Below the pieces are notes generated by a model. It was not told the DNA's origin. It saw only the letters and a program-made list of their open reading frames with translations, and ran no database searches. A program made the position numbers and the translations under genes. This document shows, piece by piece, positions 18,481 through 26,729 of a DNA stretch of 38,826 nt (position 1 is its first letter; each line of letters starts with the position of its first letter). Source of the DNA: Saprospiraceae bacterium (GTDB lineage Bacteria > Bacteroidota > Bacteroidia > Chitinophagales > Saprospiraceae); assembly GCA_020627825.1 (NCBI GenBank), contig JAHDGD010000022.1:1-38826 (forward strand). The letters are read 5' to 3'.

Positions 18481-20022
18481 TTAATATCTTCTTCGTCTTC
18501 TTGTTGTTCTTACACCAAGTACACCGAGTAAGCCTCTAGTTAATTCTCTAGCAACCGTTCTTCCTATTTGTCGTGTTGTGGTAGAACTCATTACTTGTTC
18601 CAATGTAGATTTTTCTTTTCTTGCTCGCCCACGTTGTACTTTTATCTCCTCATTATGCTCTGGAGAAGCAGCTCTTTCAAGTCGTTCATTTAATATCTCA
18701 TATGCTGATTCGCGATCAATTTCTTGATTGTAATCATCAATAATGACTGATCGATCCAAAATCCTATCGATTTCACGATCCGACAATACGTCCATTCTTG
18801 ATTGAGGAGCACGTAAATAGGTATGAACTAATGGTGTCGGTATTCCTTTTTCATTTAACCCAGTCACAAGTGCTTCCCCTATCCCTAGTTCTGTCAATAA
18901 TTGATCAACATCATAATGATCTGTCAACGGATAATTCTCTGCAACCAATTTTATTGCTTTTCGATCCTTTGCTGTAAATGCTCGTAGAGCATGCTGCACT
19001 TTTAGCCCCAGTTGACTTAAAACATCATCGGGAATATCTGTCGGGTTTTGTGTAACAAAGAAAATACCTACTCCTTTGGATCGAATCAATTTAACGATTA
19101 CTTCAATTTGATCCAATAAAGCATCATTAGCTTCTTCAAAAATCAAGTGTGCTTCATCAATAAATAAAGCAAGCTTAGGTTTTCCTTTATCTCCTGACTC
19201 TGGAAAACTTGCATAAATCTCTGCAAGCATCTGCAACATAAAAGTAGAGAACAACTTTGGTTTATCTTGCAAATCTGTCACTCTCAAAATCGACACCATT
19301 CCTTTTCCATTTTCATCGTGTCGAACAAGATCTTGCACATCAAACGATTTTTCACCAAAAAATCGATCTGCATCTTGTGATTCAAGTTCAAGTATTTTAC
19401 GCATTATGGTTCCTACTGAAGCCTTACTAATTCGTCCATAATCTTTTTCAACCTCTTCCTTTCCTTCTTCTGTTACAAACTGAATAGACTTTTTCAAATC
19501 CTTCAAATCTAATAAAGGCAAATCGTGATCATCGCAATATTTGAAAACAACAGCTATGATACCACTCTGGGTTTCATTTAAATCAAGCAACTTAGAAAAT
19601 AAAACTGGACCAAATTCAGCAACCGTCGCACGCAATCTTGCACCTGGTTCATCACTTAATGTGAGGAATTCCACAGGACTATCATCAGCGATAAATGGAA
19701 AACCAATTTTTTCATGACGCTCATCAATCTTTGGATGTCCATCACTTGGCACTGCAATACCAGATAAATCTCCTTTTATATCCATTAGTAAAGATGGAAT
19801 ACCTTTATCAGAAAGCTGTTCAGCTAAAATTTGCAAGGTTTTCGTCTTACCAGTACCTGTAGCTCCTGCAATAAGACCATGTCGATTAATTGTACTTAAT
19901 GGCAAACGAACAAAAGTTTCATGCAACACTTCTTTATCATGCATAGCTCCTCCTAAAATGATAGACTCTCCCTCAAATTCATACCCATCCAATATTTCTT
20001 TCTTAAAAGTATCTTTACTCAT
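18481..20022 (-). CDS. HerA-like / DUF853 (YjgR-type) ATPase
   Basis: A 513-residue P-loop ATPase. Walker A is GATGTGKT (53-60) and Walker B is LALFIDEAH (284-292). The sequence STINRHGLIAGATGTGKTKTLQ with LMDIKGDLSG is typical of the DUF853/HerA-like family. The C-terminus is a basic tail (TTRRRRRY). The family is annotated helicase-like, but its physiological role is unsettled. The gene sits in a minus-strand operon after a membrane-anchored nuclease; an ATPase-nuclease link is suggestive but not proven. The intergenic distances are 50 bp upstream and 19 bp downstream. Confidence 0.88.
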   Translation of the reverse strand: MSKDTFKKEILDGYEFEGESIILGGAMHDKEVLHETFVRLPLSTINRHGLIAGATGTGKTKTLQILAEQLSDKGIPSLLMDIKGDLSGIAVPSDGHPKIDERHEKIGFPFIADDSPVEFLTLSDEPGARLRATVAEFGPVLFSKLLDLNETQSGIIAVVFKYCDDHDLPLLDLKDLKKSIQFVTEEGKEEVEKDYGRISKASVGTIMRKILELESQDADRFFGEKSFDVQDLVRHDENGKGMVSILRVTDLQDKPKLFSTFMLQMLAEIYASFPESGDKGKPKLALFIDEAHLIFEEANDALLDQIEVIVKLIRSKGVGIFFVTQNPTDIPDDVLSQLGLKVQHALRAFTAKDRKAIKLVAENYPLTDHYDVDQLLTELGIGEALVTGLNEKGIPTPLVHTYLRAPQSRMDVLSDREIDRILDRSVIIDDYNQEIDRESAYEILNERLERAASPEHNEEIKVQRGRARKEKSTLEQVMSSTTTRQIGRTVARELTRGLLGVLGVRTTRRRRRY

Positions 20023-20072
20023 TGTATTATTTTTTTGCGAATATATTATTAATATAATGTATAGGAAAATCT

Positions 20073-20966
20073 CTATCGATTATTCCAGTGATTGACTCGT
20101 TGATTGTATAAACTTTCATCTAATGGCCATAAACTCATGTCATATTGCCCCTCCAATTTTGCCTCTAGTTCGTCACCAATCAATTGATCAAAAAAATCAA
20201 GACCTGTGATACGCTCTACTTCATCAACTGAAACCGCATATACACTCATACGCTCTACACTCTTTTCATGCGGCAAGATAAACCCTATCGCTTTCTTTTC
20301 AGGCGCATCCAAATCCAAGAGCACTTTATAAAATGCTGTAGGAACAGCTACTCCGCCTTTTATCCGTTTCATATCCTCCGTAAATATAGGACCTGTCACA
20401 ATGGATAAACGCCCATTTTTATATGCCCAGTCACGGACTAAATTTTCTAATTCGTTCCATACCCCACCATTAAATACAGATAACTGTGGCGACATGTTGC
20501 TCATATAAAAACATTCTTCCATCGCTCCCTTATCAAAAGCCATATCTGCTGCAGGAGCTAAGTGACCTCTGCTGTACCCACTCCCTTTATAATCATAATA
20601 GGTCGCTGACCCACTCCTCACTTTTGGATCATCTTCAAATCGTTTCGCTCTCGGAACATTCGGTTTTTGTAAGGAAGATTTTGTCAATTCATAAGCGACC
20701 CATTCCGCTTGTTCATATTCTTCTATATAAGACAAACTATAATACGTATGATTAACAACTTGTCCATGAGATAAACTAGGAGCATAATAAAGCGAATCAT
20801 TGATTTCTTCGCTGCTTAACGCATAACTTGAGTCGAAATTCATTTTACCCATGACATTTGAAAATAAATAAAAAACGACACCAACAACTGCAACAATCAA
20901 TAGAATTCGGATAATTGCTGGCCCTGTATTTCCTTTACTTGTATGATTTCTTCTAAATTCTGCCAT
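20073..20966 (-). CDS. Membrane-anchored DNA/RNA non-specific endonuclease (NucA-like)
   Basis: A 297-residue protein with one N-terminal membrane segment (IIRILLIVAVVGVVFYLF, about 18-36), then a beta-beta-alpha metal endonuclease domain. The motif is Y-S132-R-G-H135-LAPAADM; most family members have Asp in place of Ser132, while the catalytic His is kept. NMSPQLSVFNGGVWNELE supplies the metal-binding Asn and the conserved Asn-Gly-Trp segment. The topology suggests a periplasmic nuclease tethered to the inner membrane that degrades DNA or RNA. Its start overlaps the stop of the upstream GNAT gene (TAATG). Confidence 0.88.
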   Translation of the reverse strand: MAEFRRNHTSKGNTGPAIIRILLIVAVVGVVFYLFSNVMGKMNFDSSYALSSEEINDSLYYAPSLSHGQVVNHTYYSLSYIEEYEQAEWVAYELTKSSLQKPNVPRAKRFEDDPKVRSGSATYYDYKGSGYSRGHLAPAADMAFDKGAMEECFYMSNMSPQLSVFNGGVWNELENLVRDWAYKNGRLSIVTGPIFTEDMKRIKGGVAVPTAFYKVLLDLDAPEKKAIGFILPHEKSVERMSVYAVSVDEVERITGLDFFDQLIGDELEAKLEGQYDMSLWPLDESLYNQRVNHWNNR

Positions 20967-21451
20967 TAGCTTAGTTCTTTTCTCATCAATATATCACATC
21001 GTGGAGTATGGTTTTCTTGAGGTACAATTTCATAGCCCTTTGAAAGATATAAGCCTTTTGCTTCTTTTAAAACGCTAGCTGTTTCTAGCGAAATTGTTTT
21101 TACCCCTCTACTTTGGGCGTAAGCCTCACAAAAATCCACTACCCATTTCGCAAGTCCTTTTCCTCTGTAAGATGGTAAAATATACATTTTACGAAGCTCC
21201 ATTTCTGTCTTTTGTAAAGGAAACAACGCAAAGCTTCCTACAATAAGACGTGTGTTTTTTTCTTCTATCACACCAAAGAGTCCATCTTTATAATGCGTTT
21301 CAATATCATATAAATCCCCATCTACACCTTCCGAATTTACTTTTAATCCATATTCCGAAAGAACCGAAAAAACAATATCTCGTACTTTTTTCTCGTCTTC
21401 CTTAATAAAACGTCGAAATTGAAAGGTATCTTTATGACCAAATATTTCCAT
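20966..21451 (-). CDS. GNAT-family acetyltransferase
   Basis: A 161-residue N-acetyltransferase. Motif A is MELRKMYILPSYRGKGLAKW (V/I-x-P-x-x-R-G-x-G-x-A acetyl-CoA loop), followed by SLETA and YLSKGYEIVP at the C-terminus. The substrate is unknown. The start codon lies only two bases from the divergent barrel gene (CAT-AC-ATG). The Met at 21451 is the only candidate near the N-terminus of the domain, so promoters of both genes must overlap coding sequence. Confidence 0.85.
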   Translation of the reverse strand: MEIFGHKDTFQFRRFIKEDEKKVRDIVFSVLSEYGLKVNSEGVDGDLYDIETHYKDGLFGVIEEKNTRLIVGSFALFPLQKTEMELRKMYILPSYRGKGLAKWVVDFCEAYAQSRGVKTISLETASVLKEAKGLYLSKGYEIVPQENHTPRCDILMRKELS

Positions 21452-21453
21452 AC

Positions 21454-22272
21454 ATGAATGTTCTGAAGCTTAAATATATTATTTTCATTAGCTTTTTCCT
21501 GTCAAGTGGGGCTTTCGCCCAAAATATTTCAGTGTATGGAGGTTCTGCTTCTTCTTATGGGATAGGAAACGCTAGTATTGCCAATTCCGATGAAATGAGT
21601 GCAATAAACAATCAGGCTGGGATTTTATCTGTTGACAAATGGGGCTTTCAAGCTGGTGCATTGAATTTATTTGGACTTTCTTCATTAAATACTATTAGTG
21701 CTTCAGGCATTTATAAGCATAATGCAAATAACGCATTTAGTTTATCTGTCAAATATGTAGGAGATGAAGACTTGAACACTCAGATCATAGGATTAGCCTA
21801 TGCTCGTCGTGTTAGAAAGAACTGGAATATAAGTTTACAAGCAAATGTGCTAAGTTTTCAAGCGCCCAATTTTGGTTCTAGGTTCGTTCCTACAGTAGAA
21901 ATAGGAAGTATTTACGAAGTCAATGATAAAGTCCATATTGGTTTTCATATTTTTAATCCTTTTGGACAGAGTTTAACTCCTCAAGAAGATATTTCATCCA
22001 TCATTCGTTCAGGTATAACCTACCAATTATCTAAAAAAGTAAAATTATTGGCCGAAGTTGAAAAAGACATCGTTTTACCATTTAGAATAAAAACAGGAAT
22101 TATATATGAGCCTGTTGACAACTTATTTCTTCGAGGGGGATTTAATACACAGGAAAGTCAGTTTTCTCTTGGAATCAGTTATAGATTCGGGAAATATGGC
22201 ATACATGGTGTAGGTGTTTTACACCCTACTCTAGGCATTTCGTCTGGCGGCGAAATTTCGTACAAAAATTAA
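21454..22272 (+). CDS. Outer-membrane beta-barrel protein (PorV/PorQ-like)
   Basis: A 272-residue protein with a signal peptide (KYIIFISFFLSSGAFAQN). The N-terminal motif YGIGNASIANSDEMSAINNQAGIL resembles the start of FadL/PorV-PorQ type barrels in Bacteroidota. The rest alternates beta strands and turns and ends in HPTLGISSGGEISYKN. PorV/PorQ-family proteins work with the T9SS or sort its cargo, but this protein could be an unrelated barrel. A GGGCTTTCGCCC repeat encodes Gly-Ala-Phe-Ala-Gln at the signal-peptide cleavage site. It lies two bases upstream of the mqnB-like gene. Confidence 0.6.
   Translation: MNVLKLKYIIFISFFLSSGAFAQNISVYGGSASSYGIGNASIANSDEMSAINNQAGILSVDKWGFQAGALNLFGLSSLNTISASGIYKHNANNAFSLSVKYVGDEDLNTQIIGLAYARRVRKNWNISLQANVLSFQAPNFGSRFVPTVEIGSIYEVNDKVHIGFHIFNPFGQSLTPQEDISSIIRSGITYQLSKKVKLLAEVEKDIVLPFRIKTGIIYEPVDNLFLRGGFNTQESQFSLGISYRFGKYGIHGVGVLHPTLGISSGGEISYKN
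21508..21524 (+). repeat. GGGCTTTCGCCC repeat (coding, signal peptide)
   Basis: GGGC-TTTC-GCCC followed by AAAA lies in frame at the end of the signal peptide of the barrel protein. A second exact copy is at 24626-24637. It has the same orientation as the gene. Confidence 0.65.
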
Positions 22273-22274
22273 AC

Positions 22275-22988
22275 ATGAATATATTACTTATTGCATCTAC
22301 TGAAGAAGAGATTAAGGAAACGATTGAATATCTTGAAGAATCGTGGGAAAAAAAATCTTTCTGGGAATATACGAATGGTGAACACAGCATTATTACACTT
22401 GTTAGTGGAATTGGTATAATGTATTCAATGTACGCTCTTACATGTCATCCAGCCATAAAGGAAATTGATCTTATTCTGAATCCTGGAATTGGTGCTGCTT
22501 TGTCTCGAACACTTGACCTAGGACGAGTTTACTTGATCGAACAAGAAGGATTTGGAGATATTGGACTAGAAGAATCAGATGGCACCTTTCATGACATTCA
22601 CGATCTGAATTGGCACAAACGAAATAAACTTCCATTTGAAAGAGGTATCATTAGACCAAAGAAGCTCATTAATCCTACGTATCTTCCCCGGGCAAGTGCA
22701 TTAACTGTCAATAAAATACCTGGAACATTTGATGGGCAAGAAAATTTTGAGAGGAAATTTCACGCTGATATCCTTAGCTTAGACGGTGCAGGGATCTTTT
22801 TTATAGCGCGAATGCTGGATAAAGATGTGCTTTCAATTAAAGTAACAAATCGGTATGTTGAACCATGGCTAAAACAAATCCCACATCAAGAGGGCTGCAT
22901 TAAGCAACTGAATATGCGCACCATTGACATCATCGAGGCATTAGTAAAGCCAGAAGAAACCGATACTGTTTCAAAGTTATTTAGATAA
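22275..22988 (+). CDS. mqnB: Probable futalosine hydrolase (MqnB-type nucleosidase)
   Basis: A 237-residue protein of the MTA/SAH nucleosidase fold. LVSGIGIMYSMYALTCH and ILNPGIGAALSRTLDLGRVYLIEQEGFGDIGLEE match the phosphorylase-like superfamily, with the GDIGLE block typical of futalosine hydrolase. LSLDGAGIFFIARML supplies the C-terminal Asp region. MqnB removes the base from futalosine in the alternative menaquinone pathway used by many Bacteroidota. No other mqn gene is in the window, so a nucleosidase of other specificity remains possible. It is co-transcribed with the upstream barrel gene (2-bp gap). Confidence 0.65.
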   Translation: MNILLIASTEEEIKETIEYLEESWEKKSFWEYTNGEHSIITLVSGIGIMYSMYALTCHPAIKEIDLILNPGIGAALSRTLDLGRVYLIEQEGFGDIGLEESDGTFHDIHDLNWHKRNKLPFERGIIRPKKLINPTYLPRASALTVNKIPGTFDGQENFERKFHADILSLDGAGIFFIARMLDKDVLSIKVTNRYVEPWLKQIPHQEGCIKQLNMRTIDIIEALVKPEETDTVSKLFR

Positions 22989-22993
22989 ACTGA

Positions 22994-23020
22994 TTTTTTT
23001 GGGGGTTTAACCCCAAAAAT
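22994..23020. terminator. Bidirectional terminator between convergent genes
   Basis: GGGGTT (23002-23007) and AACCCC (23009-23014) form the stem. Seven Ts (22994-23000) flank it on the left and five As (23015-23019) on the right. Both the mqnB-like gene (stop 22988) and the DUF3810 gene (stop 23022-23020) run into it. Confidence 0.75.
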
Positions 23021-24069
23021 TACATGAACTGAGCTTTATAATTAATGACCATCTGAACCATACGGCTGTAATTCTTGATGCCATCCTTTATCCCTTGTGC
23101 TTTCAAATATCTATCGTACAATAAATCTCGAACAGCAGGAAGAATATCAGGGTACTTTTTACCATTTTCGATCATGGCCTTAATATCTGCATGATATCCA
23201 GGATGTAAACGTTCCCTGAACATTTTATGCATTGATGGATTGGTTCTATAGACATCCCGAAGTAAATACAAGGAATAATCAAGATATGCAGAATACCTAA
23301 AAAATGGATTTTCAGAAGACATACAAGCAAGAAATGCAGTAAAATTACAATCGCCTTCACCCGTGATGCCGTAGGCATGGGACATTTCGTGAGCCATTGT
23401 AAAAGGTTGTTCAATTGGTAATAATCCACCATCAATATGTCCTTCAAATGCATGTGGAATATAAATTCCTGCCGTTTTCCAACGCATCAATAAACCTGCA
23501 GGTTTCACTGTCCTCACTCGAGGAGTACCCATCGTTTTTATGTTCAAATTTTCGAAAGTACTTTCTAAATCATGTCTTATTTCTGCTTCTAAATCGGAAT
23601 TATCGAAAGATATAGGGAAGCTATCATCTTGAATAGAGCTTCTCATGTAATTGATCTCTTTTATAACATAATCAAGTTCATCGTATAAAGCTATCGAATC
23701 CACTTTTTCGAAACGTAATGAAATCAATTGTGAAACTGAGGGTACATTATAATTAAATCCCCACAATACGTAAAAAGCAGAAATGGTAAAAGCAATCCAT
23801 CCGAAACCAACCGAAAGCTTTTCGAAAGTTTTTCTTTTTCGTGAGATATGGATAAGAACACAAAAGGAAAGGGCTAGAAAAGAAAGTATGAAAAATGGAA
23901 ATGGCAGCCATTGACCGAAAAGAAAATCATATGATTGACGAATCCAACTAAAAAAACCATCCTTATAATAATGCAATGCCCAAGAGGCTCTTGTTTTTAA
24001 CAAAACATTAATGAGCAAGATCAGGCCAAGAAAACCGATGTTAAAAGCCAAAAATCGATGTTTTTTCAT
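23020..24069 (-). CDS. DUF3810 membrane metalloprotease-like protein
   Basis: A 349-residue protein with hydrophobic segments at about 8-23, 57-75 and 88-105, followed by a soluble domain. HEMSH (227-231) with Glu238 in GITGEGDCNFTA is a gluzincin-like HExxH...E arrangement, and the flanking TMAHEMSHAYGI is typical of DUF3810. A zinc peptidase at the inner membrane is the likely form; the substrate is unknown. It is monocistronic on the minus strand and is followed by a bidirectional terminator. Confidence 0.82.
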   Translation of the reverse strand: MKKHRFLAFNIGFLGLILLINVLLKTRASWALHYYKDGFFSWIRQSYDFLFGQWLPFPFFILSFLALSFCVLIHISRKRKTFEKLSVGFGWIAFTISAFYVLWGFNYNVPSVSQLISLRFEKVDSIALYDELDYVIKEINYMRSSIQDDSFPISFDNSDLEAEIRHDLESTFENLNIKTMGTPRVRTVKPAGLLMRWKTAGIYIPHAFEGHIDGGLLPIEQPFTMAHEMSHAYGITGEGDCNFTAFLACMSSENPFFRYSAYLDYSLYLLRDVYRTNPSMHKMFRERLHPGYHADIKAMIENGKKYPDILPAVRDLLYDRYLKAQGIKDGIKNYSRMVQMVINYKAQFM

Positions 24070-24123
24070 GTCTATAAGTTACAAATTGTCAGTCAACGGG
24101 CAATATATTATAATATTACTTCA

Positions 24124-24150
24124 TTTTGTATACGCAGAAAATTACCTTTG
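24124..24150 (+). promoter_or_regulatory. Probable trxA promoter
   Basis: TACCTTTG (24143-24150) matches the Bacteroidota -7 element TAnnTTTG exactly and lies 73 bp before the trxA start. TTTTG at 24124-24128 could serve as the -33 element, but the spacing (14 bases) is shorter than usual. Confidence 0.55.
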
Positions 24151-24222
24151 CAACTTTAACGATAAAAATAATGTTATGCTATTACGTAACATAAATTATA
24201 ATAACATAAAAGATATAAAAAA

Positions 24223-24540
24223 ATGGCTTTAGAATTAACTGACTCGAATTTCCAAGAAACAGTTTTAGATAGCGATAAATTATCAGTTGTAGATTTTTGG
24301 GCTGAATGGTGTGGACCTTGTAGAATGGTTACTCCTATTATTGAAGAATTAGCTAATGACTATGAAGGTTCAGTAAATATTGGGAAAGTCAATGTTGATC
24401 ACAACAGTGATGTTTCGATGAAATACCAAGTACGGTCTATTCCTACAATTTTATTGATAAAGAATGGCGAAATTGTTGACAAACATGTGGGTACGATATC
24501 AAAGGCTAAATTAGCTGAGAAGATCGAAGCACATAAGTAA
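24223..24540 (+). CDS. trxA: Thioredoxin
   Basis: A 105-residue classical thioredoxin. The active site is W28-C30-G-P-C33 in FWAEWCGPCRM, the cis-Pro is in SIPTILL, and the ending KAKLAEKIE fits the last helix. It is a cytoplasmic dithiol reductant for ribonucleotide reductase, peroxiredoxins and other targets. The start at 24223 is the first Met of a full-length domain; a 73-codon upstream frame that overlaps it is not a gene. It is followed by a strong terminator, so the next gene is separately transcribed or read-through only. Confidence 0.96.
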   Translation: MALELTDSNFQETVLDSDKLSVVDFWAEWCGPCRMVTPIIEELANDYEGSVNIGKVNVDHNSDVSMKYQVRSIPTILLIKNGEIVDKHVGTISKAKLAEKIEAHK

Positions 24541-24558
24541 TCAAGTTAAAATACATTT

Positions 24559-24597
24559 AAAGGCTTTCAGAATCACATCTGAAAGCCTTTTGTTTTT
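24559..24597 (+). terminator. Strong intrinsic terminator of trxA
   Basis: AAAGGCTTTCAGA (24559-24571) and TCTGAAAGCCTTT (24578-24590) form a perfect 13-bp stem with a six-base loop, followed by TGTTTTTT. It lies 18 bases after the trxA stop. Confidence 0.92.
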
Positions 24598-24625
24598 TGT
24601 GTTATTTCTATCTTTAAGCCGAAAC

Positions 24626-24637
24626 GGGCTTTCGCCC
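24626..24637 (+). repeat. GGGCTTTCGCCC repeat (5' leader)
   Basis: GGGC-TTTC-GCCC is followed by AAAAAGGGAAC and the ATG of the DUF58 gene 13 bases later. Its position could influence ribosome access. It is identical in core to the copy in the barrel signal peptide at 21509. Confidence 0.65.
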
Positions 24638-24650
24638 AAAAAGGGAACAT

Positions 24651-25574
24651 ATGAGTTATTTTGAGCATTTTGATTTGAAGTCCATCGAAAACATGGAATT
24701 ATTTGCAAAACAAGTGGTAGAGGGATTTATCATTGGCTTGCATAAATCTCCATTTCATGGATTTTCAGTTGAATTCGCAGAACATAGAATTTATAATCCT
24801 GGTGATACGACGAAAAACATCGATTGGAAAGTTTATGCGCGGACGGATAAGTTATTCACTAAACGATTCGAAGAAGAGACTAATCTAAGATGTCACATTG
24901 TTATTGATTCATCTTCTTCTATGTATTTTCCGAAGAATGATAAAAAACAGCCCATAAATAAACTTCAATTTTCAGGACTTGCAGCTGCATCATTGATGAA
25001 TCTATTGAAGAAACAAAGAGATGCATTCGGGCTCACATTATTTGACCAAGATATTAATGTATTTACGAGAGAAAAGTCTAGCACCTCTCATTATCGCTTA
25101 CTCCTACAGTATCTAGAACAATTCATAAAAGATACTACACCTGAAAAGACAACAAACTTGGTAGATACTTTGCACTCAGTTGCTGAGCGGGTTCATAGAA
25201 GAAGTCTTATTGTAATATTTAGTGATATGCTTGATGATCCAAGTAAAAGTGAAGCTTTGTTCTCAGCGCTTCAACATTTAAAATACAACAAGCATGAGGT
25301 CATTCTTTTTTATACCTTAGATGAAAAACTTGAACAACGATTTGAGTTTGAAAATCGCCCTTATCAGTTTATTGATTTAGAAAGTGGCGAAAAAATTAGG
25401 CTTCAATCTCATGAAGTTAAAGAAATCTATCAAGAAAAGATGCTGGGTTATCGAAAAGAGATTCGATCAAAATGTTTGCAATACAAAATTGATCTTGTAG
25501 AAGCTGATATTAGAAAAGGATTTATTCCTATTTTACAAGCATATATGGTAAAAAGAAAGAAAATGATGCGCTAA
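24651..25574 (+). CDS. DUF58 domain protein
   Basis: A 307-residue protein. HGFSVEFAEHRIYNPGD (about 38-54) with DWKVYARTDKLFTKRFEEE is the DUF58 signature. Residues about 82-95 (CHIVIDSSSSMYF) form a von Willebrand A-like metal site (DxSxS). In Bacteroidota these proteins usually stand beside MoxR-type ATPases and the Bat operon; neither is present in this window. The role is unknown. The 3' end overlaps the convergent S4 gene by 4 bases. A GGGCTTTCGCCC repeat lies 13 bases before the start. Confidence 0.9.
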   Translation: MSYFEHFDLKSIENMELFAKQVVEGFIIGLHKSPFHGFSVEFAEHRIYNPGDTTKNIDWKVYARTDKLFTKRFEEETNLRCHIVIDSSSSMYFPKNDKKQPINKLQFSGLAAASLMNLLKKQRDAFGLTLFDQDINVFTREKSSTSHYRLLLQYLEQFIKDTTPEKTTNLVDTLHSVAERVHRRSLIVIFSDMLDDPSKSEALFSALQHLKYNKHEVILFYTLDEKLEQRFEFENRPYQFIDLESGEKIRLQSHEVKEIYQEKMLGYRKEIRSKCLQYKIDLVEADIRKGFIPILQAYMVKRKKMMR

Positions 25575-25993
25575 TTTTCATCTTCTTCACTCCATAAATC
25601 TTGGAATAAGTACTCTTCTTTAAAGTCATCAATTTCTCTTCTTTCCCGTTTGGTAGGTCTACCTTTTCCTTTTTCTCGTATTTCAGCTCTACCTTTTCCT
25701 ATAAACCAGTCTTTGTATTTATTAAGCTCAGCCTCAGGAGTAAGGTTTTCATAACACGTTACGGCGATAGGTGCTCCTACTCTCTTTTCAATGATTTTCA
25801 ATACTTTAAGTGTTAATTGAAATCCTTCTTTATGGACACTTAAAAGATCGCCTTCTGAAATAAGCGCTGAAGGCTTCAACTTCTTATCACCTATTGAAAT
25901 TCTACCATTTTTGCACATCGTGGTAGATAAAGATCTGGTCTTAAAAATCCGAACACTCCACAACCATTTATCAACTCTTACTTTATTCGGCAT
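25571..25993 (-). CDS. S4-domain RNA-binding protein (Hsp15/HslR-like)
   Basis: A 140-residue protein. The N-terminal S4 fold is VRVDKWLWSVRIFKTRSLS, with NGRISIGDKKLKPSALISEGD. The C-terminal tail is charged (KGKGRPTKRERREID). Hsp15-like proteins bind ribosomal RNA and rescue nascent-chain-carrying 50S subunits in enterobacteria; in Bacteroidota the function is inferred only. It starts inside the end of the PPK2 gene (11-bp overlap), so the two are co-transcribed. Confidence 0.88.
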   Translation of the reverse strand: MPNKVRVDKWLWSVRIFKTRSLSTTMCKNGRISIGDKKLKPSALISEGDLLSVHKEGFQLTLKVLKIIEKRVGAPIAVTCYENLTPEAELNKYKDWFIGKGRAEIREKGKGRPTKRERREIDDFKEEYLFQDLWSEEDEN

Positions 25994-26729
25994 TATCTTG
26001 AATTATGGGTTTCTTCATGTCTAACCCTTTAAGTGTTTCTAGTACTTTTTTTGCAATAAAATAGTTACGATATGTCCTACTATCAACTGGCGCGATTATC
26101 CAAGGTACCTCGCTTCTATTTATTGCATCCTCATAACAAGCTCTATATTCATCCCATAACTTTCGCTCTTCCCAGTCTCCTGGATTATGTTTCCAGTTTT
26201 TCTCAGGATCATCAATACGCTCTTGTAATTTTTCTCCTTGTCTTTCGTGAGATAAGTGTAAATAGAACTTCAATATGGTTGTGTTATTATCTGCGATCAA
26301 TAACTTTTCCCATGCATTAATTGCATTGATTCTCGCTGTTACGCGTTCTTCATCTATCCACTTATGCACTCGCTGTATAAGAATATCTTCATAATGAGAT
26401 CGAATAAATACTTGGACTTTTCCTTTTTCAGGAGCGTGTTTATGAATTCTCCATAAAAAATCATGAGCGAATTCTTCATCTGTCGGTTTTCCAAATCCTA
26501 CAGCACTGACCATTGAAGGGGAACAATATTTAAATACTTCTCTTGTTGACCCATCCTTACCGCTAGAATCCATCCCTTGCATGACGACCAATAAACTGTG
26601 TTTTTTTTGTGCCGTCATTACTTCCACAAGTTCACCTATCTCTTTTGCTATTTTTTTTAGCTCTTTTTTCGTTTTATCCTTATCATAGCCCTCTGGTGGC
26701 TTTGTTGATATTTTACTTAACTCAATCAT
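25983..26729 (-). CDS. Polyphosphate kinase 2 family protein
   Basis: 248 residues from the chosen start. The PPK2 fold has Walker A GMDSSGKDG (about 52-60) and Walker B FIRSHYEDIL (about 108-117). Many family members have FDRSWY; the His form is found in the AMP/ADP phosphotransferase classes. The lid LHLSHERQGEKLQERIDDP and PEKNWKHNP follow. It probably moves phosphate between polyphosphate and nucleotides in the cytoplasm. The frame is open back to 26810, but MIELSKISTKPPEG at 26729 fits the family start, and the preceding 27 residues look like leader translation. It is co-transcribed with the S4 protein gene. Confidence 0.85.
   Translation of the reverse strand: MIELSKISTKPPEGYDKDKTKKELKKIAKEIGELVEVMTAQKKHSLLVVMQGMDSSGKDGSTREVFKYCSPSMVSAVGFGKPTDEEFAHDFLWRIHKHAPEKGKVQVFIRSHYEDILIQRVHKWIDEERVTARINAINAWEKLLIADNNTTILKFYLHLSHERQGEKLQERIDDPEKNWKHNPGDWEERKLWDEYRACYEDAINRSEVPWIIAPVDSRTYRNYFIAKKVLETLKGLDMKKPIIQDNAE

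Noticed and set aside
24011-24232. 73-codon ORF overlapping the trxA start
   Set aside because: It crosses the divergent DUF3810 start and the trxA promoter region and has no family resemblance; trxA itself is complete without it.
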